Below are positions 26,562 to 34,855 of a DNA stretch of 64,000 nt, one piece after another. Position 1 is the stretch's first letter. Every line of letters begins with the position of its first letter. Under the pieces are notes generated by a model that searched no databases, was not told where the DNA came from, and worked only from the letters and a program-made list of their open reading frames with translations. The DNA is from Firmicutes bacterium UBA2530. GTDB taxonomy: Bacteria; Bacillota; Clostridia; Tissierellales; Sedimentibacteraceae. Where the stretch lies: the NCBI GenBank assembly GCA_002340985.1, contig DDNC01000002.1, positions 346,332 to 410,331 of the forward strand. Direction: 5' to 3'. The position numbers were made by a program, and so were the translations under genes.

Positions 26562-28486
26562 TAGCTGTTCCTTTTAACTCTGCAAGAGTAGCTGTATAAC
26601 CATGCAGCAAGTGCTGCAAATATTACCAAGCTCACTAAGTTTCTTAAAGCATCATTTGTTATAACACCGGATAGCACGTCAATGCTTAAATTAAGTGCAG
26701 CAAAAGCTCCGATTATTATACCGGTTATGGCATCTCCCGCCACAAGACCTGAAGCAATCAATGTGCCCCTTTCTACTGCATCATCTCTATTTACTTCATG
26801 TGCTTTAAACCTTAGCTCAACAAATTTACGTATAAGACCTCCAAAGAATATAGCAGTATTTAATGTAATAGGCAGATAAATTCCCAAAGCGACCGCCAAT
26901 ATGGGAAGTCCTGCAAGAGCGCAAAACAATGCTATTACTGCCCCTATAATTACAAGAGTCCATGGAAGCTTACCCGTCATTATACCTTCAACAATCAACT
27001 TCATAAGTGTTGCCTGCGGTGCTGTAACTTGTTCCGAACCTATACCGTAAGCACTATGTAAAAGGAGTACAGTGGCTCCTGCCATAAAGGATGCAATAGC
27101 CAATGATATAAACATACCATGTTGAATGTTTTTAGGACTGCCGCCAATAATATATGTTGCTTTTAATGATTGAGCCACACCTCCGCCAACTGCTATAGCA
27201 ACGCATACTGTGCCCGCCGCTAAAAGCACAACCCTCATCCCTTCTGTTCCTGCTGCTCCCATAGCTTTATACACTGAAGCAATAACAAGAAGTGTCGCAA
27301 TAGTCATACCGGAAACCGGATTGTTGCTTGCGCCGATTACTCCAACCATTCTTGCTGATACTACTGCAAAGAAGAAAGAGAAAAATACCACAAGTATTGC
27401 TCCGACCGGACCTGCTTTTATTGAAGGAACAAACCAAGTAAGCAAAAATCCAAATATAGCTGCCGCCAAAACCCATATAACCGGTACCTCTTGGTTTATT
27501 CTATCTTTAGTGGTGCCACCCTTGCCAAAACCGCTCATCGCCTCCTTAAAGGATGATATGATGGTAGGAAGCGATCTTGCCAAAGATATGAACCCTCCCA
27601 TAGCTACTGCCCCTGCTCCGATATATTTAATATAGTTAGACCAAATTTGAGTTGCAGTCATTTCAGAAATCAAAATTGTGGATGGGAAGATAGGTTCAGG
27701 TGCGAAAGTACCAAAAAATTTAATCAACGGAATAAATCCAAGCCATGCTACAACAGAACCTGCAAACATTAATATTGAAGTGCTCGTTCCAACTATAAAC
27801 CCAACACCCAACAAAGATGCCAAGGTATCAATGCCTATCATTGTTCCCTGATAAGCAACGATTGTATATGTTGCAGTTTCACTCCACAGACCTAACCCTC
27901 CGGACAGAACTTTATAACCAAGTCCTACCCCAAGTCCTTTTAAAACAGACTTGAACCCTTGACCACCTTGGTTTGAATTTACCAAAACCTCGGCTTGAGC
28001 CATGGATTCCGGATATATTAAATTTCCATGTTCCTGCACTATCAAATATTTTCGAACCGGAGTTATAAAATAAACCCCCATAATTCCGCCTATAACGGTT
28101 ACTAATGCAACGGTAATGAGCGAAAGATTATAACCAATCAGTATAATAGCCGGTAAAACAAATATAATACCTCCGGCAATGGATTCTCCCACGGCTGCAA
28201 GTGATGCCACATAGTTCGCCTCTAATATACTGTTTCTCCTAAATATTGATTTTAACAGTCCCGTTGCAAGAATTGCCCCGGGTATGCCTGCCGAAATCGT
28301 AAGTCCAACCTTTAGTCCCAGATATGTATTTGCTGCGGCAAACACAACAGCAAATATTATACCCATAATTATTGAATACCCCGTCGCTTCAGGCATAACC
28401 TCAGTCGTTGGAATAAAAGGAATATAATCCTCTCCCTTTATACCGCCATAAGCTTGTTTAGATAATCTTTTTGAATCATTTGTCAT
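26561..28486 (-). CDS. OPT family oligopeptide transporter
   Basis: 641 residues with about 15 hydrophobic helices, the normal layout of OPT family proton-coupled oligopeptide (or metal-chelate) transporters. Typical sequence blocks are the N-terminal TYLGLKVGLTISAGIPGAI and the central IASLAGVGFIVG- and SGMTIATLL-like segments. It sits between the PepD dipeptidase gene and the PqqD-like gene in one minus-strand operon, which supports a role in peptide uptake for fermentation. Confidence 0.9.
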   Translation of the reverse strand: MTNDSKRLSKQAYGGIKGEDYIPFIPTTEVMPEATGYSIIMGIIFAVVFAAANTYLGLKVGLTISAGIPGAILATGLLKSIFRRNSILEANYVASLAAVGESIAGGIIFVLPAIILIGYNLSLITVALVTVIGGIMGVYFITPVRKYLIVQEHGNLIYPESMAQAEVLVNSNQGGQGFKSVLKGLGVGLGYKVLSGGLGLWSETATYTIVAYQGTMIGIDTLASLLGVGFIVGTSTSILMFAGSVVAWLGFIPLIKFFGTFAPEPIFPSTILISEMTATQIWSNYIKYIGAGAVAMGGFISLARSLPTIISSFKEAMSGFGKGGTTKDRINQEVPVIWVLAAAIFGFLLTWFVPSIKAGPVGAILVVFFSFFFAVVSARMVGVIGASNNPVSGMTIATLLVIASVYKAMGAAGTEGMRVVLLAAGTVCVAIAVGGGVAQSLKATYIIGGSPKNIQHGMFISLAIASFMAGATVLLLHSAYGIGSEQVTAPQATLMKLIVEGIMTGKLPWTLVIIGAVIALFCALAGLPILAVALGIYLPITLNTAIFFGGLIRKFVELRFKAHEVNRDDAVERGTLIASGLVAGDAITGIIIGAFAALNLSIDVLSGVITNDALRNLVSLVIFAALAAWLYSYSCRVKRNS

Positions 28487-28507
28487 ATAAAAATTCTCCT
28501 ATAGTAG

Positions 28508-29941
28508 CTATTTTAAATCTTCAAGTAATTTGATAAGGAAGTTCCAGACTCTCTCCACAGATTCAATACTTAAGTGTTCCTTTTCAGTATGTACATCATA
28601 TAAATTCGGACCAAAGCTTATCATGTCGGTATCAGGCAAAATTTCTTTTAAAAGTCCGCATTCAAGCCCTGCATGTATAGCACTGACCACTGCCTTTTTA
28701 CCGAATAGCTCCTCATATACCTTTACGGCTCTTTCACGAATTTTTGAATTCTGATCAAATTGCCATGCGGGATATGAGCCGTTTTCTTCTGTTTTCGCAT
28801 TTGTCCTTCTTGCAATTACCTCAAGAACATTTAATATTTCCCTTAAAGAACTGCTGGAAGCTGATCGCACAGATGTTGTTATCACAATATTATTATTTTT
28901 CTCATCAATAATAGCATTATTTAAACTTGCTTGGACTAAACCCTCGATGTCTTTAGACATATAATAAACACCATCGGGTACCATCATAATGAAATCTATC
29001 AAATCATCATTAAATTTTTTTGAGTAGACATCTTTTACCTTTATTTCATCAACTTCTATGGTAAGCCCGCCATCTTCTACACGATACTCCTCTTTTAAAT
29101 TAATAATCAGTTTATCAATGACTTCTTTTACCTTTTCTGAGTCATCAATTAAAATAATTGCCTTTGCTTCACTTGGTATGGCATTATGTTTTGTACCACC
29201 TTGAATTTTAGACAACCTTATATTAAATTTGTCATTGCACTCTGATAATATTCTCCCAAGGAGCTTAATGGCGTTTGCTCTTTGCTTAACTATTTCCATG
29301 CCCGAGTGGCCGCCTTTTAGTCCGGAAATCTTTATTTCCAGCCCGGTTCCGCTTTTATCTTGTTTTTCAACATTAAATTTAGTTGTTATATTGGCACCGC
29401 CTGCACAGCTTACCAAAAATATTCCCTCTTCTTCGGAATCTATATTAAAAAGAATCCTACCAGATAGATGTTCGTTTGATAATGCATGCACACCGTCCAT
29501 ACCGGTTTCCTCACTGGTAGTAACCAAAAGTTCAAGTGAAGGATGTTTTATGTCTTCGGAATCCAATATCGCAAGACCATACGCAACTGCTATACCATTG
29601 TCGCCACCTAAGGTAGTATTGTTTGCCCTCATGATATCCCCTTCAGCTATAATTTCAATTGGATCTTTTGTAAAATCATGATTGCTGCCCTTGCCTTTTA
29701 TACAAACCATATCCATATGTCCTTGGATAATCACTGTATCAGCTTTTTCATATTCCTTTGTCGCAGGTTTTTTTATGATAACATTAAAAGCATCATCCTG
29801 ATAAACTTCTAAATTTCTTTCTTTTGCAAAATTCACAAGAAAATCACTTGCTCTTTTTTCGTCACCGGAACATCTTGGAATTTGATTTAGCTCATGAAAC
29901 CAATGAAATACTTTTTCAGGTTTTATATTTTTTAAATCCAT
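28508..29941 (-). CDS. pepD: Aminoacyl-histidine dipeptidase (PepD), M20 family
   Basis: 477 residues. This is a zinc dipeptidase of the M20C group. The first metal site is VIIQGHMDMVCIKG (His and Asp, about residues 69-82), then TTLGGDNGIAVAYG with the bridging Asp, TSEETGMDGVHAL with the catalytic Glu pair, and a C-terminal AIHAGLECGLL. Two central dimerisation-domain strands follow the IKISGLKGGHSGMEI His motif. First gene of the peptide-use operon. Peptides imported by the OPT protein are the probable substrates. Confidence 0.92.
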   Translation of the reverse strand: MDLKNIKPEKVFHWFHELNQIPRCSGDEKRASDFLVNFAKERNLEVYQDDAFNVIIKKPATKEYEKADTVIIQGHMDMVCIKGKGSNHDFTKDPIEIIAEGDIMRANNTTLGGDNGIAVAYGLAILDSEDIKHPSLELLVTTSEETGMDGVHALSNEHLSGRILFNIDSEEEGIFLVSCAGGANITTKFNVEKQDKSGTGLEIKISGLKGGHSGMEIVKQRANAIKLLGRILSECNDKFNIRLSKIQGGTKHNAIPSEAKAIILIDDSEKVKEVIDKLIINLKEEYRVEDGGLTIEVDEIKVKDVYSKKFNDDLIDFIMMVPDGVYYMSKDIEGLVQASLNNAIIDEKNNNIVITTSVRSASSSSLREILNVLEVIARRTNAKTEENGSYPAWQFDQNSKIRERAVKVYEELFGKKAVVSAIHAGLECGLLKEILPDTDMISFGPNLYDVHTEKEHLSIESVERVWNFLIKLLEDLK

Positions 29942-30291
29942 ATTTTCACCTCAATAATTTTTACAAAATTTCTCATAACAATATCCTTTGGTTTTTTATT
30001 TAAACAACAATAATTATTCCCTATAATATCTATTTCTATCCAAAAGCTATTAAAGAAAGGAGGGAAAAATATAAAAGGCAGGAAATTTCATACATGACCA
30101 ATAATAATTTGTAGTCCATGCTATAATAGAAGTAGAATGACAAATATTAATGGCAGTGATTGTAACAAGATAGACTTAAAATTTTAATAATTGTAAAAAT
30201 TACGTCTTGCAATTTATAATGTATTCTGTTAAAGTTTAATTGTCTATTAAAATATAATGATGGATAAATAATATATAAGGATGAAAATAAT
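29942..30291. other. Intergenic region, 350 bases
   Basis: AT-rich gap between divergent pepD and the DUF1292 gene. It must contain the promoters of both. I see no riboswitch, repeat or small ORF that I can support; AGAAAGGAGGG at about 30054-30064 is an isolated ribosome-site-like string without a convincing ORF after it. Confidence 0.5.
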
Positions 30292-30681
30292 ATGAGTGAA
30301 GATAAAGAAATGCTTGATTGCTGCTGCGGCGGAGAGAGCGACGACGATTGCGGATGTGGTTGCGGATGTGGTCATGACCACGAACATGAAGAAGAAATAA
30401 TGACAATTACACTTGAGGACGGCAGTGAAGTTGAATGTGCAATCATTGCAATTTTCCCTGTTGAAGATAAAGACTACATAGCATTGTTGCCATTGGAAAA
30501 CCAGGAAGACGGAGAGGTATATCTCTATGGCTTCGAAGAGTATGAAGACGGTACATTTGAACTGTTAAGCATTGAATCAGATGACGAATACGAAGCAGTG
30601 ACAAAGGCTTTCGATGAAATCCTTGATGATGCGGAAATTGACGAATTATTTGACGAAGAAGACGAAGAAGACGAAGAATAA
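30292..30681 (+). CDS. DUF1292 protein with Cys/His-rich N-terminus
   Basis: 129 residues. Residues 10-35 hold a dense metal-binding-like region, including CCCGGESDDDCGCGCGCGHD, followed by a His/Glu stretch. The rest is a DUF1292 (YrzB-like) domain: ITLEDGSEVECAIIAIFPVEDKDYIALLPLE and YLYGFEEYEDGTFEL. The tail is very acidic. DUF1292 proteins are usually about 90-100 residues without the Cys-rich head, so this one has an added probable metal-binding extension. Followed directly by a terminator. Confidence 0.85.
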   Translation: MSEDKEMLDCCCGGESDDDCGCGCGCGHDHEHEEEIMTITLEDGSEVECAIIAIFPVEDKDYIALLPLENQEDGEVYLYGFEEYEDGTFELLSIESDDEYEAVTKAFDEILDDAEIDELFDEEDEEDEE

Positions 30682-30694
30682 CAAATAAAATGAG

Positions 30695-30718
30695 AGACAG
30701 CCATTGGCTGTCTTTTCT
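30695..30718 (+). terminator. Terminator after DUF1292 gene
   Basis: AGACAGCC (30695-30702), ATT loop, GGCTGTCT (30706-30713), then TTT. Confidence 0.8.
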
Positions 30719-30741
30719 AAAATACGCGGGGGAGGTATTTT

Positions 30742-31388
30742 ATGACTACAGATAAAAAAGAATTAACAAGCGCACTGACACATTTGGGCGGTGCCGTATT
30801 CGGGATTATCGGAACAGTCCTGCTGATATACAATTCAAGAAATTCCAACAGCGCTGTACGATTGCTGCTTTCCTCATTTTTGGAATAAGCATGGTTTTAC
30901 TGTATTCAACAAGCACGATTTATCATTTTATCGATAAATCAAAGCAAAAAGCTAAGCTTATCATGCGAAAGCTTGACCACATTATGATATTTGTTTTTGT
31001 GGCAGGAAGCTATACACCTGTTTGCATGCTTGTTTTAAGCAACAGCATCGGCTACAGGCTTCTTGCAATTGTATGGTCAATAACATTGATAGGAGTCGTT
31101 ATCAAGCTGTGTTGGATTACGGCACCAAACTGGGTTAGCTCTGTTTTGTACATATCTATGGGATGGATGGCTGTATCGGTTTTGTCACCGCTTGTTAACA
31201 GTATGCATTCAGCCGGAATGTTCTGGCTTATGGCAGGAGGAATATTCTACACCATAGGCGGAATCATTTATGGATTGAAAAGACCGAATATAAGCAAGAA
31301 TTACTTTGGATTTCACGAGCTTTTTCACATATTTGTGCTTGCAGGCTCATTGTGCCATTATGTTATGATGTATTTTTACATAAGATAA
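30742..31388 (+). pseudogene. Hemolysin III family membrane protein, frameshifted
   Basis: The ATG at 30742 follows GGGGGAGG and opens MTTDKKELTSALTHLGGAVF, the expected hemolysin III N-terminus. That frame stops at about 30888. The remainder of the family protein, from IAAFLIFGISMVLLYSTSTIYH onward to 31388, continues in another frame with the family's conserved His residues (YHFID, DHIMIFVF, HELFHIFVL) and about seven membrane helices. One missing base near 30850-30861 explains the break. Whether this is a true pseudogene or a base-calling error cannot be settled here. Confidence 0.8.
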
Positions 31389-31429
31389 TTTAAGGGTAAA
31401 TATTTAATATTCAATTTCAGGGGGAAATT

Positions 31430-31768
31430 TTGAAGAATTTATTTGGAGATATTCTGAATTACATTAAAAGGCTGGCGGCTTCATTAGCTGTTATAAGCGG
31501 TGCAGCTTATGGTATATCAAAAGTCTTAGGCTATAGGCTCAACATTGTTTTTTTCTATTGCGGGTTAGTTTGTTTTATAATAGGATGTGGAGCTGTAGTA
31601 GGTAAAAACAATAATATAGAAAGTTATCAGGCTCAAAGTGTATCGTCACGAACATATCTTGAAGTATCCAGGGATAGACTGAACTTGAGTAGTAATTTCA
31701 AATTTTTGATTTTCATGGCCTTAACAGGTCTGATATTGATGGTTATTAGCCGTATTTTAGAAGGATAG
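31430..31768 (+). CDS. Small membrane protein, function unknown
   Basis: 112 residues from a TTG at 31430 preceded by GGGGG. Two hydrophobic segments near 15-65 and a third at about 92-110 flank a polar loop. Not recognised. It lies between the broken hemolysin III gene and a terminator. Confidence 0.55.
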   Translation: MKNLFGDILNYIKRLAASLAVISGAAYGISKVLGYRLNIVFFYCGLVCFIIGCGAVVGKNNNIESYQAQSVSSRTYLEVSRDRLNLSSNFKFLIFMALTGLILMVISRILEG

Positions 31769-31812
31769 TAGAAGCTCCGATTGATGAAGGTTTAAAATTA
31801 TGATAAATCCCC

Positions 31813-31852
31813 GGAAATAATCTGGTTTGATTATTGCGGGGATTAATTTTTA
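31813..31852. terminator. Terminator after small membrane protein gene
   Basis: AATCCCCG and CGGGGATT enclose an inner ATAAT/ATTAT pairing, followed by T-rich DNA. A second perfect palindrome, AATTAACTAAAAG/CTTTTAGTTAATT (31860-31888), overlaps the guaB stop codon and may serve the minus strand. Confidence 0.65.
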
Positions 31853-31886
31853 ATATCATAATTAACTAAAAGTTACTTTTAGTTAA

Positions 31887-33377
31887 TTATTGATTCTTTA
31901 ATATAACGTCGTGTGCTCCGCCTTCAGTCAAGCTTGTGGAAGAAACTACTGTAAGCCTTCCTTTTTCCTGAAGCTCCTTAATGGATTTCGTGCCGCAGTT
32001 GCACATTGTAGATTTAACTTTATGAAGAGTTGAACCGAGACCGTCATCCAGCTTTCCGGCGTAAGGCACATATGAGTCAACACCCTCCTCAAATTGCAGG
32101 CCTGCTTTTCCGCCTAAATCGTATCTCGCCCAGTTTCTTGCCCTGTTTGAACCCTCACCCCAGTATTCCTTAACAAACCCGTTTCCGTACTTTATTTTTG
32201 AAGTAGGGCTCTCATCAAAGCCTGCAAAATAACGTCCCAGCATTACGAAGTCCGCACCCATTGCCAATGCCAACGTTATGTGGTAATCCAGCACGATGCC
32301 TCCATCAGAGCATATTGGCACATAAATTCCGGTTTTTTCGAAATATTCATCTCTTGCTGCAGCCACATCAAGAACTGCTGATGCCTGACCTCTTCCGATA
32401 CCTTTTTGCTCTCTTGTTATACAGATGGAACCTCCGCCGATACCAACCTTTACAAAATCGGCACCTGCGTCTGCAAGATAGTTGAAGCCTTCTTTTTCAA
32501 CAACGTTTCCTGCACCAACCTTTACCTTGTCTCCGTACTTGCTCTTAATCCATTTGATTGTATCTGACTGCCATTCGCTGAAGCCCTCAGAGGAGTCAAT
32601 GCACAGAATATCTGCGCCCGCTTCGACCAGTGCCGGAACTCTGTCCTTGTAATCTCTTGAATTTATACCTGCGCCAACTACGTATCTTTTCTGGCTGTCA
32701 AGCAATGAACGTGGATTTTCCTTATCCTCGGAATAGTCTTTTCTGAAAACCATGTAAACAAGGTTGAAGTTTTCGTCCACAATTGGAAGAGCATTCAATT
32801 TGTTTTGCCATATTATATCGTTGGCTTCAGGAAGAGATATTCCTTCATGTCCAACAATTAAATCTTTCGCAGGAGTCATGAATTCCTTGACTTTTTTGTC
32901 AAGGGCGTCTCTTGTTATTCTGTAATCTCTGCTTGTTACAATACCTAAAAGCTTTCCGTCCGATGTTCCGTCATCGGTAATTGCCATTGTGGAGTGACCT
33001 GTTGCTTCCTTGAGCTCAAGCACGTCGTGCAGTGTATGTTCAGGTGTAAGGTTTGAATCGCTGATTACAAATCCGGCTTTATATTTCTTAACCCTGCGAA
33101 CCATTTCTGCTTCACTCTCAATAGACTGTGAACAATATATAAAAGATATTCCGCCGTTTTTGGCAAGGGCGATAGCCATGTTATTATCAGAAACTGACTG
33201 CATGATAGCGGATGAGAAGGGTATATTCAATTTTAAATCAGGTTTCTCACCCTTCTTGAATCTGCAAATAGGTGTGCTTAAATCCACATTCTCAACAATA
33301 CAATCCTTTGTAGTAAGATTAGGAAGAAGCAGGTACTCTCCAAACGTTCTGGAAGGCTCGGTGATAATTCTCGCCAT
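31887..33377 (-). CDS. guaB: IMP dehydrogenase
   Basis: 496 residues, full length. IMPDH oxidises IMP to XMP, the committed step of GMP synthesis. The order is an N-terminal TIM-barrel segment, a CBS-pair insertion (about 95-215, with HSTMAITDDGTSDGKLLGIVT), then the catalytic barrel. The active-site loop GGGSICITREQKGIGRGQ holds the catalytic Cys, preceded by VKVGAGNVVEKEGF; the flap region NRARNWARYD carries the general-base Arg. The GRYFAGFDESP region is typical of the clostridial branch. AAAAGGAGA precedes the ATG; TTGACA lies further upstream on the minus strand. Confidence 0.92.
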   Translation of the reverse strand: MARIITEPSRTFGEYLLLPNLTTKDCIVENVDLSTPICRFKKGEKPDLKLNIPFSSAIMQSVSDNNMAIALAKNGGISFIYCSQSIESEAEMVRRVKKYKAGFVISDSNLTPEHTLHDVLELKEATGHSTMAITDDGTSDGKLLGIVTSRDYRITRDALDKKVKEFMTPAKDLIVGHEGISLPEANDIIWQNKLNALPIVDENFNLVYMVFRKDYSEDKENPRSLLDSQKRYVVGAGINSRDYKDRVPALVEAGADILCIDSSEGFSEWQSDTIKWIKSKYGDKVKVGAGNVVEKEGFNYLADAGADFVKVGIGGGSICITREQKGIGRGQASAVLDVAAARDEYFEKTGIYVPICSDGGIVLDYHITLALAMGADFVMLGRYFAGFDESPTSKIKYGNGFVKEYWGEGSNRARNWARYDLGGKAGLQFEEGVDSYVPYAGKLDDGLGSTLHKVKSTMCNCGTKSIKELQEKGRLTVVSSTSLTEGGAHDVILKNQ

Positions 33378-33469
33378 TATTATATCTCCTTTTCATAAAT
33401 AATTATTCTGAGGTTATCACAACAGGCTTGTATTGTCAATATCCATGAATAACTTGGCAGGATTTTTTA

Positions 33470-34316
33470 TTATTTCTGTGTTTTAATCACGTCAATCTGA
33501 GTGGAAGCAATTTGTGTGATTTCATTATACCGCCCCATGGACGCACTCAAGGCTTCAGAAAATACGTCAGGAAGTCTTTTCTCAAATACCTTCACTCCTT
33601 CATAGGTTATGCCGCCTTTTGTTGATACACGGTGTATTGTTTCTTCAAAGCTCATATTTTTTTCCAAGAGCAGCCTTGCAGCTCCTAAAAGTGAAACTAA
33701 AAGCATGTGCTCAAGTTCATCATCAGATACATTTTGACTTCGTACAGATGCTGACTTTACAAATTCCAGCATTATTTCCGCAAAGAATCCCGGAAAGCTC
33801 GCCGTCATGTTCTGGCATATATTGATATCAGCCTCAGCTAATATTTTTACTTCAGTGAACTGCACAAGTGAAGCATGGAAAAAGTTTATTTGCTCCTTAG
33901 TTGCACAGCTGTTATGATATGTCAGTGTAACACCACCATTTACCATGGATATCAGCGTAGGCATGAATATGGTTATACCACCACTATGAAACTTGCGTAT
34001 ATCCTCTTCGGCAACCATGGAGGTTGACACCATAATGTATGTGTCGGAATCTGTGTATGGCTGAATTTCCATCAATACATTGGGTAAATTTAAAGGCTCC
34101 ACACAAAGCAGTATATTTTTGCATTTCTGTGCAATCTCAATGTTGCTTTTGCATATATTTATAGCCGGATATTTCTTGGAAAGGCTTTCCAACTTTTCCT
34201 CCGAGCGATTGGCCACATAAATATTTTCTTCGCTGAATATGTTGAGCTCCGTAAATTTGCGCAGCAGCATGGAGCCAACGTTCCCTATTCCTATTATTCC
34301 TATTTTCTTTTTGCAT
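33470..34316 (-). pseudogene. ProC-like pyrroline-5-carboxylate reductase, frameshifted at its 5' end
   Basis: The gene product would reduce pyrroline-5-carboxylate to proline. The ATG at 34316 follows AAAGGAGG at 34325-34332, but that frame diverges at once. One base over, the DNA reads KKIGIIGIGNVGSMLLRKF, the expected Rossmann start, and stays open to 33470. Removing one A from a five-A run just after the ATG joins them. C-terminal features include MPTLISMVNGG and VSTKGGITYEGVKVFE, typical of P5C reductases and ComER-like proteins. Two proline-type T-boxes precede it, which favours a true proline biosynthetic role. Confidence 0.8.
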
Positions 34317-34345
34317 TTTTATTTCCTCCTTTAATATCAAAAATA

Positions 34346-34556
34346 ATATAATCCGCCTCTACAAAGAGGCGGATTATCCACGGTACCACTCTAATTGCTG
34401 CAAATGCAGCATCTCATTTCAAATAACGGCATCCACCGTTTGGGTTGCCACACCCAAAAGCTCCGAGACGGGTTCAGTATACAGAGGGACGAAAACTTTC
34501 ACCGCACGTTTCCTCTCTTTGGTCCATATATGCCTACTGCTTCTCATCACAGCCAC
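34346..34556 (-). promoter_or_regulatory. T-box leader (proximal copy), specifier CCC (proline)
   Basis: On the minus strand this begins at GATGAGAAGCAGTA in Stem I and has the AGAGAG and GGTGAAA distal-loop elements. The specifier region is GAACCCGTCTCGGAG, giving codon CCC. The T-box antiterminator AGAGTGGTACCGTGG carries the TGGT bulge complementary to an ACCA acceptor end. The terminator AATCCGCCTC-TTTGTA-GAGGCGGATT and a T-rich tail follow, immediately before the ProC-like gene. Uncharged tRNA-Pro would favour readthrough. Confidence 0.9.
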
Positions 34557-34575
34557 TATTAAATTTTTACAAAAA

Positions 34576-34790
34576 TAAAATCCGCTCTCACGAAGAGGCG
34601 GATTATCCACGGTACCACTCTAATTGCTGCGTGCAGCATCTCATTTCAAATAACGGCTTTCACCGTTTGGGTTGCTACCCCCAAAAGCTCCGAGACGGGT
34701 TCAACATACAGCGGGACGAAAACATTTCACCATCAGTTTTCTCTCTATAGACCATGCACATTTACTGCTTCTCATCACAGCAATATATTA
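34576..34790 (-). promoter_or_regulatory. T-box leader (distal copy), specifier CCC (proline)
   Basis: A close copy of the proximal leader, with the same GATGAGAAGCAGTA Stem I start, the same GAACCCGTCTCGGAG specifier region and the same AGAGTGGTACCGTGG T-box. Its own terminator is AATCCGC-CTCT-TCGT-GAGA-GCGGATT followed by TTATTTTT. The tandem arrangement means two tRNA-Pro sensing decisions in series before the gene is reached. Confidence 0.9.
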
Positions 34791-34796
34791 TTATGC

Positions 34797-34825
34797 ATGA
34801 TATACCATATGATGATATTTGTCAA
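34797..34825 (-). promoter_or_regulatory. Sigma-A promoter of the tandem T-box transcript
   Basis: On the minus strand TTGACA (34820-34825), exactly 17 bases, TATCAT (34797-34802), just upstream of the distal T-box. No second promoter is seen between the two T-boxes. Confidence 0.85.
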
Positions 34826-34855
34826 TTGTTTTTATTAAATTTATTATTAGCATGT

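Noticed and set aside
29950..30290. Riboswitch between pepD and the DUF1292 gene
   Set aside because: No conserved core motif or convincing terminator stem found.
34137..34340. A separate 67-residue protein at the start of the ProC-like gene
   Set aside because: Low-complexity Asn/Arg/Glu translation of the shifted frame; the neighbouring frame encodes the expected Rossmann motif.
34445..34750. A 101-residue plus-strand ORF across the T-box region
   Set aside because: It is the antisense of the two T-box leaders; its repeat structure comes from the RNA elements and it has no ribosome site.
34346..34790. Two long direct repeats that could be an insertion duplication
   Set aside because: Each copy has a full set of T-box parts, so they are better explained as tandem regulatory RNAs.
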